From NCBI GenBank assembly GCA_907165065.1, contig OU015524.1, positions 806,001 through 870,000 of the forward strand: a stretch of DNA of 64,000 nucleotides, in the 5' to 3' direction. The first letter of the stretch is position 1. Every line of letters begins with the position of its first letter. Origin of the DNA: Caprimulgus europaeus. Taxonomy: Eukaryota > Chordata > Aves > Caprimulgiformes > Caprimulgidae. Positions 48,350 to 61,439 of this stretch are shown piece by piece. The translations under genes and the position numbers were made by a program. A model generated the notes under the pieces. That model saw only the letters and a program-made list of their open reading frames with translations, searched no databases and had not been told where the DNA came from.

Positions 48350-51300
48350 ATTGTAGTTCAGTTCCATTTTCATTGGGGGAATAAACTGTGCTCTGCATAG
48401 CAAGCAGTTTTTGACATCTTTCTTTTTGCTCTGATGTGGTTATCAAGGTGGACTTCGACTTTCACTTAAGACTACATTTTAACGCTGCAAATCAGAAAAC
48501 TAGACTGATAACGGCTTGGTTCAAAACTGCTGCCAGGTATGACACTGGGTTTTTATTATTATTTGTTTCTTGAGACTAACTGAAAGTGTTAAAACTGCAG
48601 CATTGTTGAATCAAATGTACCTGTTATTACTCAGCTTCATACAATCCAAATTCAGAGTTGGGCTGCCCCAGAATATGGGTGCAGCAGGTAGTTCTTGGTG
48701 CTTTTGAATGTTGGGTTGTGCTTTCAGAACACGTTTACTTCTGGTGTTCAGCCTTGTCCCTGTGGTGCTGGCAGCTGGAAACACATCTAAAATGGCAGGT
48801 GAAGTTGTCATGCAGCTGCCTCATTTTGGTGATTTAAAGCTTCAGGAAAACACCAAGTGTTGAAAATTTCCTTCCTGTTAATAATCCTGTTGGTGGGCAA
48901 CCCCTACCAATCCAGATTTTCTTTTCTTTCACCCTCAGTCTTGTTCAGGGAAGTTTCTACCTGCTGAAATACCTTGCTTTGCCCAAAATCACCCTTTCTG
49001 TTCAGAGAAATGATCTAGTGTTGCCTCCGTTTGCATGAAAGGTGTCTTCTAAAATGAGGAATGGCAAAGTCATGGCAGCAGAGTGACCTTTGTAGTCTGT
49101 CTGGCACCACATAAACACAGAAACTTTTCCAGCCTTTTTCAACTCCTGCATTTTCTCTGTAGCCACATGTTTGACTAAATCAAATATTGAAAAAACCCCA
49201 AACTAACCACGGCCTGCTTATTTTCTCAAATAAATGCATCCAGATAAAGCTAACACCGAGGTATTTGTCTTCTGGCAGGAAGGGACACAGCAGTACAGAC
49301 AGGGGTGGCAGCACTGTGCCAGCAGCTGAGCTCTGCTAGAGCAGCATGCTCTTCTGGTTCTGGTTTGGGAAGTCAAAGTGCAGTTACAGCTGACTTCTGT
49401 TCTCATCCCCAGGTGTGTTACAAAGGGGAATTTGAGGCAGATTCTCAAGTTCTGTGAGTGCATCTATCTCCAGTTGACACCGCCTTGGCTCTCAAGCCCT
49501 TATATTTTCCAGATACTGTGAAATATGTTTGCTTGTTGAAAAACTTCTTTTTGTTGTGGTTTTGAACACTCTCTAGTAGGCAAAACAACAACTTTCCATT
49601 TTCCTAGAACTTCTCAGCTGCAAACCTTTGACATTATTTATTGAAGACAGATACATTAACAGTTAACACTGGGTTTAATTTTTTTTTTCCCTCCTCTGAC
49701 AGCAAATGTTGATTCAGCTCTTCTGATTTTGATGAAGACTGGCTTTGCTGGCAGCCTGTGGCTGGCACAACTACAAAGCTGATTTTGGGAACCTTAGAGG
49801 TTTATTTAGATTCCTTAAATGTTTTGGCTTGATGGTATCTTGGGTATTTTGCAACTTTTGAAGCCTTTTCAATTCCTAACAGCACCAGGCAGGCAGACAC
49901 AGAAACACAGAGAGCCTAGGAAGAGAATGGCATCTTTGCTTTGTGCTTCAGGCTCGTGAGTATCCCCAGGTGGGCAAATCAGACCAAGCACAAAAAGAAA
50001 TAATAATAATAATAATAGCAACTGGTAGATGGGGACCACGTTGTTCCCCTCCCTCGGGAGAGGCTGGACAAAGAAAGATGATGCTTTGTGTGGCTCCCTC
50101 AGTGCAGTGTGCACTGGTGGAAGGGGTGGTGCAGCTGTGACACTTGGAGCCTGTGCACCAGTGCTGGTTCTTGTGCTCTGACAGTCAGGTCCGAGCAGGA
50201 GAGCTGGCTCCTGGGGCCCGGCTTGCCTTTCGCCCTCGGGTAGCTCCTGCTTTTCCTCTCTCCCTGTGCTGTGTGCTCTTTGGATTTGTACACACACAAC
50301 TTCTCTCTCCTGCTGCTTTACCATTGACTTTTTTGTTTGGCTCCTCTGGAGGTGGGGGGAAATAGCATGTGGAGGGATGCTGGGGACTGGAGGGCATGTG
50401 GAGGCAGCACCCTTTGGCAAAATGCTTTCAGTCTGCTACACCTGCGTGTTTGGTCCTGGAAAATCACGTGCAGCTACTGCTTGGGCTGAGGAGAGGTAAC
50501 AGTTCTGCATAACAGGGATGTTTTTATGTCTAATGCTATAAAAGTCATCTTCTGTGGAACAACTGGGCATAAATAGCCACAAATACTTCTGATCCATTTT
50601 AAGAATCTGTATTTAGCTCCTAAAAATCTCCTGGTGACTTCTTGTTAGTGTGGTGAGTTATATGAAATGCCAGAGCTCCTGTGAGAAAAGTCAGGAAGGA
50701 GCAGTGATGCTGTCTTGGGCTACACAGGCTGAGGCAGGCTGGGTTTGGCCTGCTCTGTCCTCATGTGTCCCTGTCCTGCCCTCAGCCGTTCCCCACGCAC
50801 CGAAGGTGACGTGTCCTCCTTGGGCTAAACCGCAGGTCTCACAGAAGCCACTCCTCTGTACAACGGCCTGAAAAGGGACTGAATGGATGTGGTTGGCCTC
50901 CAAAACCTGAGCGCTCACCCTCCAGCCGTATGGCTGCAGGATTTGCACCCCCCTGTCTCACTAGCTGATGCTCTAGCAGATTTTGCTTAGCAGCGCGTAC
51001 TCAAACAGCAGTTGGTGCATGTCCTTCCTCCTACAGCTCCTTGCTTCTACCTTCTTCTCTCCATCCTTCTTCCCTCTCTGGGCTTCATGGTATTTCAGCA
51101 AAAGCTGTTGTTGATGCTCAGGAGTTCGTTAACTGTCTTGGAGTCTTGAGGCCTGTTTGCCTTTCCTGGTGCATCAAAGCATGTAGGAGAAAAAGCTGTG
51201 TGCAAGAAATGTGACAGGACACAGCCTTTTCTTTTTCCCCTGCAAGGATGGTGGGCAGTGCTTCATGCACAGCCATGAGACTTGCTCCATTCGTGATGGA

Positions 51301-51392
51301 AGTGTTTAGCAGTGTGCAAGGAGGATGAAACCTCCATACAACTTAAATTTTGAATTAATGGAAGTTAGTATGGTCTAATAATTAGAGGGTGC
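48350..51392. other. Non-coding stretch
   Basis: No supportable exon. (AAT)6 at 50000-50017 creates a leucine run in a minus-strand open frame at 49869-50420, which is otherwise unlike any protein I know. The rest is unremarkable. Confidence 0.5.
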
Positions 51393-51572
51393 CAGAGCCC
51401 TGGGCCAGGCTGCCCAGAGAGCGTGTGGAGTCTCCATCTCTGGAGATGTTCAAACCCACCTGGACACTTTCCTGTGCAACCTGGTGTAGGGAACTTGCTC
51501 TGGCAGGGGGATTGGTCTGGATGATCTCCTGAGGTCCCTTCCAACCCCACCATTCTGAGATCCTGTGATTCC
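51393..51572 (+). mobile_element. CR1 LINE 3' end, older subfamily
   Basis: A short 3' fragment: CCAGGCTGCCCAGAGAG near 51405, GTGGAGTCTCCATCTCTGGA near 51425, TGGATGATCTCCTGAGGTCC near 51517 and CTTCCAACCCCACCATTCTG, ending in a decayed octamer tail (ATCCTGTGATTCC). The wording differs from the copies at 0.4 and 38.0 kb, so it belongs to another CR1 subfamily. It contains only the end of the 3' UTR. Confidence 0.92.
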
Positions 51573-51574
51573 CT

Positions 51575-51575
51575 T

Positions 51576-51606
<31 letters not shown>

Positions 51607-51626
51607 ATAAATTATTTTTTTTTTTT
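51575..51626. repeat. (AT)n microsatellite followed by a T run
   Basis: Alternating TA at 51576-51609, interrupted by TTT, then T12 at 51615-51626. It directly abuts the CR1 tail. Microsatellites often arise from LINE 3' ends. Confidence 0.93.
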
Positions 51627-53805
51627 ACTCTTCTGCAGAATTCTGGAGGAAGAATGAATATGTTTAACTAGTTCTATAGAAAATACCTTATTCTCAGTTA
51701 AATCCCGTAGGACTTTCCCACATGGGATCCAACAGAGGGAAAAAATAATGCCTCTGCACAGCAGGCTGCCCTGAGTCCCTGAACGGTTAGGCAGAGCTGT
51801 ACCCCTGAAACACGTGCATTGCACTTCTCTGATGGGCACTGTGGGCTGAATCGAAGCAGCTTCTCCGTTTGTCAGCTGGAAAGTTCTGTGAACAGTGACT
51901 TTGCCCACCTGGCCTGGTGGTCTCAGCACAGGTGAGGCTGCCCTTGGCTGTGCTGAAAGTGACCTTTCCTGTTGTTTCCCTTCAGGCATTGCCAGGGTTG
52001 GAAATGCTGCTTTGGGGGGTGTTTTGGTAGCAGAGCTGAATGGATGGAGCAGACTCCCCTGCAGAACAGGGAACTGTCAGTGAGCAGCAGCCAGGTTCCC
52101 CTGCACTGCTGTGTGGAACACCAGCAAATAATCTATATTAGGGCACGCTGAAAGGCTGTTAAAATCAGAGTTGATTTTCCACTGCAGAAGAGTGATTAGG
52201 AACAGAATACATTATTATTGCAGTTCAGAGTAGTTAGGCCTGTCTTCTGTAGTTAAACCAGACCTGTGTGGGGACAGGACAGCCCTGAGAGCAGGAACAG
52301 CAGCTGCTGCATTAAAAACCACAACACTCCCTACTTTTGCCTTCCCTGCCATAGCTTGGGTCTGGATTTTAGTGAGGACCCTGTGTCAGTGAGCTCCAGT
52401 GACCACTGGATGTAGCTATTGCTTCACAGAAATATGGCCAAGTAGACACCTTTCTGCCTCTTTCTTTGAGTTTATTTGACAGAGGTCACTTTTTACATGT
52501 AATTTCTGCCACTAGATTCTTTTTTATTTTTTTATTCTTTCTTTCTGTATATACATTTCATTTCTGCCCTCCAGTGCTCCTTAGAATGCGAGAGTGTTAT
52601 GTTAGTATTCCTTTTTTTTATGGCTATTCTGCTCATCAGCAACAAAGAGGTCATGAGACTACAGTGAGTACTCTAACAGTGCAGTAGTTACCTGCTTGTA
52701 ACTGCCCTCACCTCTTGAGTAAAAATGGAGATGGTCCAAACTCTCAATCTCTAAAGTCCTAATCTTATAGAAGAACAAGTTCATCCAATGCAGGCAGTGA
52801 CTGAAAGATCTGGAGATGAAAATATACTTGGCCCTTTTTGTGTGACAAAAACATCAAGGCAGAGGAAATATCACAGCCTTTATTTAGCTGTTTGTACTCA
52901 AAAGCTCCTCTGTTCTCCAGGGTTGAACACAAGTGCCCTATTTCGGGGGTAAGGTGGGAGAATATATGTATTTTGTAGGGATTCTGTGGAGAGGCAAGAA
53001 GTCTAGCAGCACTGGAAACGGCCTGAATTGTAAAGGAGAAAACCACCACCCCCAAGTAGACCATTTTTAAATAAAAGGTGAAAGCTAATGATATCTAAAG
53101 GGCACAATATGAAGTTCCCCATCTGTGTATAAAAACACAAAATTTGGATATTGCCAAGACACCTAAAATTACCAAGTGATTCCCTTGGCATTGAAACCAT
53201 GAGCCAAATTTCAAATGTAGGAGGCTGGAAGTGTTCAGAGCTGTACACTTACCTGTGCTAGTAGTTTGCAAATACTTCAAAGCTTTCTGCTTTTATTTGG
53301 CAGGAAGCAAAAGTAATTTAAAAATAAAATAAAAAACCACCAGCAAACCCCTCTTATTCAGCAAATATTAGGAACCCTGACTTGCTGTTACAGTGGATAC
53401 ACCTGATGTGTGCTGCTTGCACGTGGTCACACCATCTTAGTAGTAGTCTGAGGAACTTGTGCTGGTGTTTGGGTTTGGTCAGAGCTGCTAGAATTGTTCT
53501 CTCCACGTGTAAAACAGTGCTGCCAGGTCGGTTTGGGTTTCCAGCTTTTATCATTTGTTCTTATGCCCTTTGTTACATCTTTGGTTGAACTTACAGGTAG
53601 TGACAAGTACTCCTGTCTTTGTGCAGGAACTCTTCCGAGGCTCATCTGGACTTTCAGGACAGGATCTGTAGAATAAATTTCTCACTTCTGTGCTGCTAAA
53701 TTTTTCTACCAGTAAAGAATTTACAGGGCTGCCAATGTGGACGCTTAAGCTTTATATTTTAATTCTACTTAGCTTACTGGCATGAGTATAGCAAGGTGTA
53801 TCATT
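51627..53805. other. Non-coding, no feature seen
   Basis: Mixed sequence. None of the open frames (for example 51612-51989 minus, 52765-53064 minus) shows known domains. Confidence 0.5.
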
Positions 53806-54185
53806 GAACCCTAGCAAATGGGGCTGGAAAGGACAATAAGTTATTTAGCCTTGTCTCTTTCCCCCAGGCAGGATCAACTAGATCTAACCCTCCTTGACAG
53901 ATATGCAGCAAACCTGTTCTTAAAATCCTCCAGAAATTGGACACCCTTCCTCGGGCAATCTTTGCCAAAGAGAACTCTTCTGACTGCTGGAAAGCCTTTC
54001 CTAAGGACAAGCCCTGATCCCCCTTGCTGGAACTTAACCCCTTGATTTCTTGCCTTATCCTCAGAGGAGACAGAAAAAAGCTTATTATTTTCTTCTTTGC
54101 AGCAGGCTTTGGCATATTTTGGGGCAGTCATTGCCTCTTCCACAGTCTCCTGTGGACTGTGCATTCCAAGTGTTCTAATGTCCCC
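53806..54185 (-). mobile_element. Ancient CR1 LINE 3' region, reverse orientation
   Basis: Read on the minus strand this follows an old CR1 type of the kind abundant in turtles and crocodilians. On the plus strand the landmarks run from the element's 3' end inward: GGGGCTGGAAAGGAC near 53820, CAACTAGATCTAACCCTCC near 53876, CCTGTTCTTAAAATCCTCC near 53912, CCTCGGGCAATC near 53949, AGCCTTTCCTAAGGACAAGC near 53994, and CTTGCCTTATCCTCAGAGGA near 54050. Beyond about 54100 similarity fades. It is more diverged than the other three copies and includes little or no ORF2. The minus-strand open frames over it are not genes. Confidence 0.75.
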
Positions 54186-54295
54186 CCCAGCTGGTCCACT
54201 CCCCCCAGCCCAGGACCTTGTTTTCTGGATCTTTGACTGCTCTCTCTGCCCCCCTGTGCCTTCTCTCAGGCCAGTGTGTTGTGGAACAGATTTCC

Positions 54296-54342
54296 CCTTT
54301 TCTTTTTTTTTTTTCCTTTCTTTTTCCCCCCATCCCCTTGTG
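54296..54342 (+). repeat. Polypyrimidine tract
   Basis: A C/T-only run of about 40 bp with long T and C stretches. On the minus strand it gives a K/E/G-rich peptide by composition. It lies near the inner end of the reverse CR1 fragment. Confidence 0.85.
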
Positions 54343-57300
54343 CTGGAATGCCCACAGTTGTCTTTCAGCCAAGGCACACTCGACTTTCAGCGACTAAACC
54401 GTAATTTTGGTTTGGAAGGCTTCAGGGAGACAATGCACAAATGGTGTCTCGCTCCCACTGAATGCTCCCTGCCAGGGGAAACGTTGGAGGGCTGCCTGGC
54501 TGGGTTTTAGACAAACAGGATTGCTTGGGTGTTTGCTTCCACAGCAGACAATAGAGAATAAAGCTCTGCAATAGGAGCAGAGGGGAGCTCTATGAGCAGT
54601 GTATTGTGCCCACATGTGAACTTAGGCCCTCTGGTGCTAAACATGCAAGAGGCATCTCCAAACAGCGCCGTGCTTGAGCCAGAGCACAAGGATAAAGTTC
54701 CTGGCGTCGGAGCGGCCAACCTCCTCCGTTCAGATCGCTTGCATTAGCAAGAGCAAACACCAAACATGTCCAGGAAACAAGACTTAAAAGAGCTCAAACA
54801 CAGTGGCTCTCTAAGCTGCTTCTGTCTAATGCAGCTTTATTTCTCTGTGACTGTTAGTGTGACTATGAGAAGGACCCTGCTTCCCCCCCCGCCTTCCCTC
54901 CCCTTTACTACGATGCGTTTTAAATCAAGCTGTCCTCCGTAGCTCTGCGGCAGATCTGCACATTTCTGGTTTTGCTCTTTCAGAGGATAATTTCTCCTGT
55001 TTAATGAGATCTGAGAATGAAGTCAGGCATGAGTTGGAGAAAGGTCACAGCATGTGCTCAAAGGTATATTAACTACTGTTGGAGCTGGCATCCGTCGACT
55101 TCCATGAGGACAAAATTAAGCAGCAAACAGTAAATACTTCCACTAGCACTTTATTACAAGCAGGACCATTTACAATGAATAAGAATTTGAGAAGCTTCAA
55201 GGATGAAATGGGGATGCTCACAAATAAAAAGAAAAATCTTACTACTTAGACTTGGAATGTGATTCCAGTCAAGGTTAATGGTGAAACAGTTAATGAGGGG
55301 TACAGAATCCGAAGGCTGCATTGATGCCATATTGTGTCTTACACAGGTAATTAATGCTACTGACTACTGCTAAATGGCTCTACCTGAGCACATTTTCTCT
55401 AGCAGGAACTTTAAATCCCCCACACTGTATACAGGAGCACTCTCCTGATGCTTTACGACTCCCACTAATGCTGAACAGGCTAAATCGGAACCAATTTCTT
55501 CCACTCATTTCCAGGATGGTGATTTGCATCCATCACCACCACAACACATACATCATTCAGGGCCCAGTGGTGCAATGGCAAGGTTGGCATTGGCTTCACA
55601 GGGGGCTGGATCAGCCCTCAAATGCATGTAGTGAGGGAAGAATGACATTTTACCACTAGAGCAGCATCTCCACAGCAGGAAGTGCTGTGGAAAAAAAAAA
55701 GCTCCCTCCCGGCAAGACTCTTCTCTATTGTCATCTTCCTCTCATAATTTTTTTAAATTTATTTTTTGGGAAAGTCACTTTTCTAAAAGGTCCAGGCAAA
55801 TATTGCCACTCAGTGGCCAGCACAGTGAAGAATGAAGAGCAGCTGAAGGTAGATGCAGCCCCTGAGCCATCCTGTGCCCAGGCAGAGAATGAGGGTGCCA
55901 AAGCCACAGAGTTGACTGAAACCAGCTCCATCCATTCGCATCTGCTCCTGGAAGCTGGACTGCGCCGAGTGCCCGGCGTGGGAGGAGGAAGAGCAAGAGC
56001 AAGATGAGATGATTCTCAAGGAAGGAGAGAGACTGCATAGTGCTTATTGTCTGGTTCTTTTGTTTAAAAATATTGTGTTTTCTGTTCCTCGCACAGAGGC
56101 TTTAAGTAGGGCGTTTGTACCCAGTGCTCTTTCCAGCCGGTGCTCATTGTATTGACAGCAATCGCTTCAGCTGAGGAGTTTCGTCGATGTGCTGAGTCTG
56201 TTTGGAGGTGGCATCCGGAGGGCAGATTCCACGCTGATCCAAGACCTAGGCCTGTTCCATTACTGTCTTTAAAACATCTCTCAGGTGCACTTAGGCATTG
56301 CTTTTCTTCCCAATCCCCTCTTCCCCCCTCCTTTCTCATTCTGTTGTTCTGAATGAAATGATTTGAAAAGCTCTGGCCAAATCCTCACTTCCTTTTGGGT
56401 GAGGAGTAACAGCTTGACAGGATTAGCCTCCAGGTTCCACCTGCCCTCGATGTAAATAGGGGTGTGAAGACTCCCAGGTGGGACATTTGCTCCAGTGCCA
56501 CATTGCTGCACAGTGCTGGTGGCTGCAGAATTGCACCCACTGATCGTGGTGTAAGGGAAAGTGTTTCATCAGCTTTTAATTGGGCTGATGCCTCAATAGG
56601 ACAGGGTCAGAGCGGGTGGTGCTGCTGAGTCTGAACAGCCGTACCACCTAGAGGTAAATGTCTCGTAAACAGGTCACAATTTATATCCTTTCTGAATTCC
56701 TTGGGATCTGGGATTTACAGCCTTCCTGGAAATCTTGTGCTCTGGCTTTCAGGAACAGACAAGTGGTGCAAGAGTTGTGCACAGTTCCAGCACACATATG
56801 CCTTCCCCCGCCTTTAAGTGGCGTTTCACTTGTTCTGACTTCAAAGGGTGCCTGTCTGTGTTCCTGCCAAACCACACCAAACCTGTAGCTTTCCACGTGC
56901 CATCGGGTAAGTCTGACCCAGACAAGCTCCCTGCTGGATTCTCCTGTTTATGGGATCTTCCTCAGCACAACTTCTGCTCATTGCAAGGTGGCAGCACAAC
57001 TGGAGTCGAACCAACCTGCACACGCTGCAGGTTTGTCCTCCAGTGCGGGAGTTGGGGAAAATCCCCACTTTCTCTGAGAATCCTGTTCTTGTGCAGCTCT
57101 CCAGCACTTGTGAAGATTGGAGTTGGGTTAATAAGTTCCTCTCACTGCATTCTGGAGTCACTCACAGAGTGACTGAATTAATCCAAATTCTGCTGATTGT
57201 GAACTTCTCTTCCCTCCCTTCTCTCATGGCGAAATGCTAAAGGTTGGGCATCCTGGACCGAGTTTGTGTTACTTCAGGTGCATCATTGTTTCCAGGGAGC

Positions 57301-57699
57301 ATACTCACATTTTGCAAGAAACTGAGTGTTTTTTTGACTTGGAGAAACGGGTGTGAATGAGAGGTTCAGTTAATTCCTTTTCTAATGTGTTTTGGGGTTT
57401 TTTGTTTGTTTGTTTTTGTTAGCATATCCTTTACTAGTTGTGTAGTTTGGTGGGAGAAGAGGCAGATAAGGTGATGCTAGTAAGCAGAATATATTTAGAT
57501 ATGTTGGAAATTTCACATGAAATGAAATTTGGTTATACTAATCTTCTTGCCCAGCTTCTGACTTTCTGAGTTTATAAATGGAGGAGACTTGTGGGTTTCC
57601 TGCTGTAGCCTAACCTTCCCCAGTGATTTTCCTGCCAGATTTTACTGCCTTTTTTAAAAAGAAAAGCTGCAGCCTGTTTCCAGTAGTGTTTAGAAGCTG
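54343..57699. other. Non-coding stretch
   Basis: A CpG-richer patch occurs at 54663-54738 (about seven CpGs in 76 bp). Short open frames at 55687-56007 and 56735-57172 lack recognisable domains. A (TTTG)n tract lies at 57395-57420. No exon is supported. Confidence 0.5.
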
Positions 57700-58185
57700 T
57701 TTCAACTGCATGGACTGAAGTCCTCAGAGAATTTAATCAATGGAGCGGAGGATTTGGCCCTCTCTATTCTAAATGCTGACAATAACAATCTTATTCTGGC
57801 TACACTAGTGTGAGGTTAAGGTTAATGCAAAGCTAAATAAATAAATAAAAAGCAGCACCCCCCAGCCCAACTTGTCTGGCCAGCGGAGGAGAGCGGCTGG
57901 TTTGCGAGCAGGAATGCTTACCAACCTGTTTGTAGGCTGGCTAGCGCAAAAACCTTCCTAATCCTGGTGATTTCAACTTGCTTACATTCCTTTGAAGGTC
58001 TCCCTCCTTGCTGGGTATTGAAGCTCTATTACCATGATGCATTTTTATACTGCATTCCCCAGGAGTTAGCACTTGCCATGGAGACCTGCACTTTGTCTTT
58101 TAAGCAGATAAAAAGAGAGGTCAGTCAGATGTAATTCCCCAACTCCTCGTCTAAACAATTTAACCGCTGCAGCAACATACTTGCT
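57700..58185. promoter_or_regulatory. Candidate conserved non-coding block
   Basis: Repeat-poor sequence with words typical of conserved elements (AGAATTTAATCAATGGAGC near 57728, CTGACAATAACAATCTTATT near 57776, ATGATGCATTTTTATACTGC near 58034, TAAACAATTTAACCGC near 58152). An (AAAT)n tract at 57834-57851 interrupts it. Inference from texture only. Confidence 0.33.
58072..58085. promoter_or_regulatory. RFX X-box-like site
   Basis: CTTGCCATGGAGAC differs at the first base from GTTGCCATGG(A/C)(A/G)AC, the RFX X-box type. It lies inside the candidate conserved block, which makes it more plausible than an isolated match. Confidence 0.35.
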
Positions 58186-61100
58186 TGGAATTACTCCCTC
58201 AGATTCAATTCCCTTTTCCTGCTCCACTTGTAAAAATGGTTAGTGTCCTCTATAAACTGCTGCTCAGCCAGGTCCAAGGCTTGCTGTGGAGTTGTAGAAT
58301 AAATGTTAATCTAATACAGGTTACTGGGTCAAATGCAATCACAGGCTTGTGGGAAAAGCTTAATACTGTTCTGCTTCTTCTAACACAGTAAACCTGGATA
58401 TTATATGATAGGTTAAATACCACTGAACCATGGCAAGAATTTTCTTGAAAGTAGGATTTAGTACAAAGGAAACTACACTGGAAGAGTGACCTAGGATTGA
58501 CTTTGCTCTCTGAGAGCATTCTAAGAAGCTGAGGTATGCTGTGAAAATTATCTCCCTGAAAACTAAGGTACAGAAATCCTAGGTCAAGGGATGGCTGGCT
58601 GCAGCAAGGATGATTCAGCTAATAAAAGGCTGCCTGTGTTTTTAATACTGCTGCCTTCTCTCCGTAGGAGAGAGCATTTTGCTTTCTTTCCCTTTGGATT
58701 GACTGTGAAGCCAGCATGGTGTGGCTAGCTCCAGCTTCTGATATCTGAGATTGTGTAAATACACACTTAAAAATATACATCTTTATCACTCGTACGTGAG
58801 TGCTGACAGTCGCTCGTTTCCTGCGGGCTGGTTGGTGTTGTCCCTTGCTGTCCTGTACCTCTGTCCTGCAGCGATGGCAGCTTGGCACAGTACTGCAGTG
58901 TCTGTAGTGCAGGTTCTGTTTGTACTGGGTGCTGCTGGGGTCAGAGCCTCATTAAGTGGAGGGTCGAGGACCAAATCCCGCACACATCCCGGCTCAGGAC
59001 ATGCTCATCTGTGCCAGCTGACAGCCTGGGCCAGTCTCTTTTCACAGTGTCCGTTATCTCCTCCTTGTTAAACTGTCATTTATAGTCCTGGGGTTTGATT
59101 ACTGGATGAGAGAGAGTGGGCACAAGGGCGAGGGGTGTTGGGACCTCCAGGTTCCATTTGTTTCTTTAACCAGCTGAAATGGTAAATAATTGTGTTAGCA
59201 CGAGGGCTCTGGGTGATGCGTGGGGAGAGAGAACGCTTCAGCGTGCCAAGGCTGAGAGCAGCTGAGTGCAGGCATCACTTGGATCAGCCTGAGCTGCTAA
59301 CAGATATGAAGTAGTTACACTGGGATGAAACATGGCATGTGAACATCATAAAACTTTGTTAGTCAGTAAAAAAAAAATAATAATAGTAAAAAATCCCCTT
59401 GCATCATGGCACTGAAGTGTCAGAACACTGCCCTAGCAGCAGTGGTTATATTTGCAGAGCAGTGTTAAACCTTATTTTACATGGGGGGGTGAGAGCTAGG
59501 GTTGAAACAGCCTGTGGCACAGACAGGAATGTAGCCAGTTTGAGTTTTTTTGAGGTTGTTTGTTTATTTTTAGTTTTGTTGTGAAGTACAGCAAGCAGTG
59601 CATAGCTTGGCATGTCTCAGACATTGCTTTCCAACTTTTAATTCAGAAATGCTGCTTAAGTCACTTCAGTCTTTGCACACAGGTGCATACAAGGTGTGCA
59701 GGGAGTCTCTAAAACCAGGTGGGCTGCAGAATCAAGAACTTATCTCCATTTCAGAAACAAATACAGGTCAACACTAGTGAGACACAAGGAGTTCCTGACT
59801 GGGGTGTGTTTGCCCTGTGTGGTAGCCAGTCAGATGTTCCCAGCTATGCTCTCCCTGATTTTTCCAAAGCCAGTATAGCTTGGGCTACTCACGTGCTGTG
59901 ACTCAACTTGCAGTGGCATCATCTGAGCAGGAGCTGAAGGATGGTCCCCAAGTGTCAGAGACACTGTGCTCCCAGAGACCGGGAGCGGAGGAGGGACTGC
60001 TCCTGGGGTTGGTCTGCAGTGAAGTGGAGGGGAAGGCTCTACAAGAGGCTGAGGTTTCAGGAGACCTTTAGAGCATTTCAAGCAAAGGGCTTGAGTTTTC
60101 GTCAGATGATGTCAGAACTGTTACACAAATGTGCCTTTATAATTGATTGATTTATTTAATTAATTACAATGAGTAGAATGACTGGAGATTTTAGCTTATC
60201 TGGGGAACTGTAAGGGTCTGCTGATAAAACCTGTGCTGAACAAGAGACAATGCTTTGGGCTATTTTCTTTGTGTTAGCCATGAGATCCTGTTAACCTCTG
60301 GTCCCTGAACTCACTCCTTCATTTCATCTTCCATAGCCTCTTTGCCAACATTCTGTTGCATCAGACAGTCCCCTGAATAGCCTGGCCCTCTGCTTTCCCT
60401 GTCCTCTCCCAGGATTAGTTACTTTTAAATTTTTTTCTCCCTCTCCATTCTTCATCAAAGTGTATACTTTTCCCTCCTGTGTGTTCTTCATCCAACCATA
60501 TTTCTGTCTTCTGCCCATTGCTCATGTCCCTGACGCAGGTGTCAACACCTTTCTCATTTCTCCGAGTCTCCCTTGCCCTGACAAATGTGATGCCTCTAGC
60601 AGATGTCCCTCCTCTGTGCTCCCGGGGCTGCCCAGGACACAGCTGCCTCTGTGCAGCTGAAAAGCTGAGGAGGAGGAGGATGTCTGAAGTCGCTGGTCAG
60701 TCATCCCTTGTTCCACACTCTCCTCTTTAGAGCCAACTTTATAACCTGATTTCATTCCTTGGCCAGGCAATAAAGAAATATCAGGCAGTGTGCTGGGTTC
60801 AGAGAGGAAGTCCTGATCCTGCTGAAAGCCACACTCCTGCTGAACTTCTCCTCTGCTCTCTCACTTCTGCCATGCTGTGTGCTGCTGCTGTGCACTGTTA
60901 AAAAATCGGTTTATGAACTGTTCTTCTTCAGAAGAAAAGAGGGAGAAATGTCTCAGTAGTGACCAGGTACTCGCTCTGTGGGGCTTCTGTGCTGTCTTCT
61001 TTAAAAATCCTGTTTCCTGCCGCAGCCCTCCTTCCCCCCAGCTGCTCATTAGCCTGAACCCTGGTGTGCTGAAAGGTATCGTAGTTTAAACTGGAAATGC

Positions 61101-61439
61101 TGACTGGGGTACAAGCAAAAAGTAAGCATCTGGGTGTTTTTCTACCTCCCTCCTGAAAAAACAGGGGTGTGTGACAGTTCTGATCAGCCTTTCATAGCTG
61201 GGGGATCAGTTCTGTCCATTAAGATTTCTTCCTGCTTTGGCACAGCCAGCGCTCTGTGTCTCGGTGAAGGTTCCCAGTGCCTCGCCAGTGGCAGAGCTCA
61301 GTGGTGTTCGTGGCCGTGTCCCTTCCCAGGCCCTGAAGCACAAAAGGCAGAAAGAAGGCTGCCCGGAGCGAGGACACTGTTACACGTCTTCTAGGTGCTT
61401 GCAGGGCTGTTTCTTTTCTCTTTAAGGAATAATTAAAAA
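58186..61439. other. Non-coding stretch
   Basis: No supportable exon, RNA gene or repeat beyond short A-rich runs (59368-59395). Short open frames have no recognisable domains. Confidence 0.5.

Noticed and set aside
49869..50420. 183-residue minus-strand frame with a hydrophobic leucine run
   Set aside because: The leucine run is the (AAT)6 microsatellite in reverse. It has no domain and no likely splice structure.
53874..54377. 167-residue minus-strand frame with a K/E-rich start
   Set aside because: It is made of the polypyrimidine tract and the reverse CR1 fragment.
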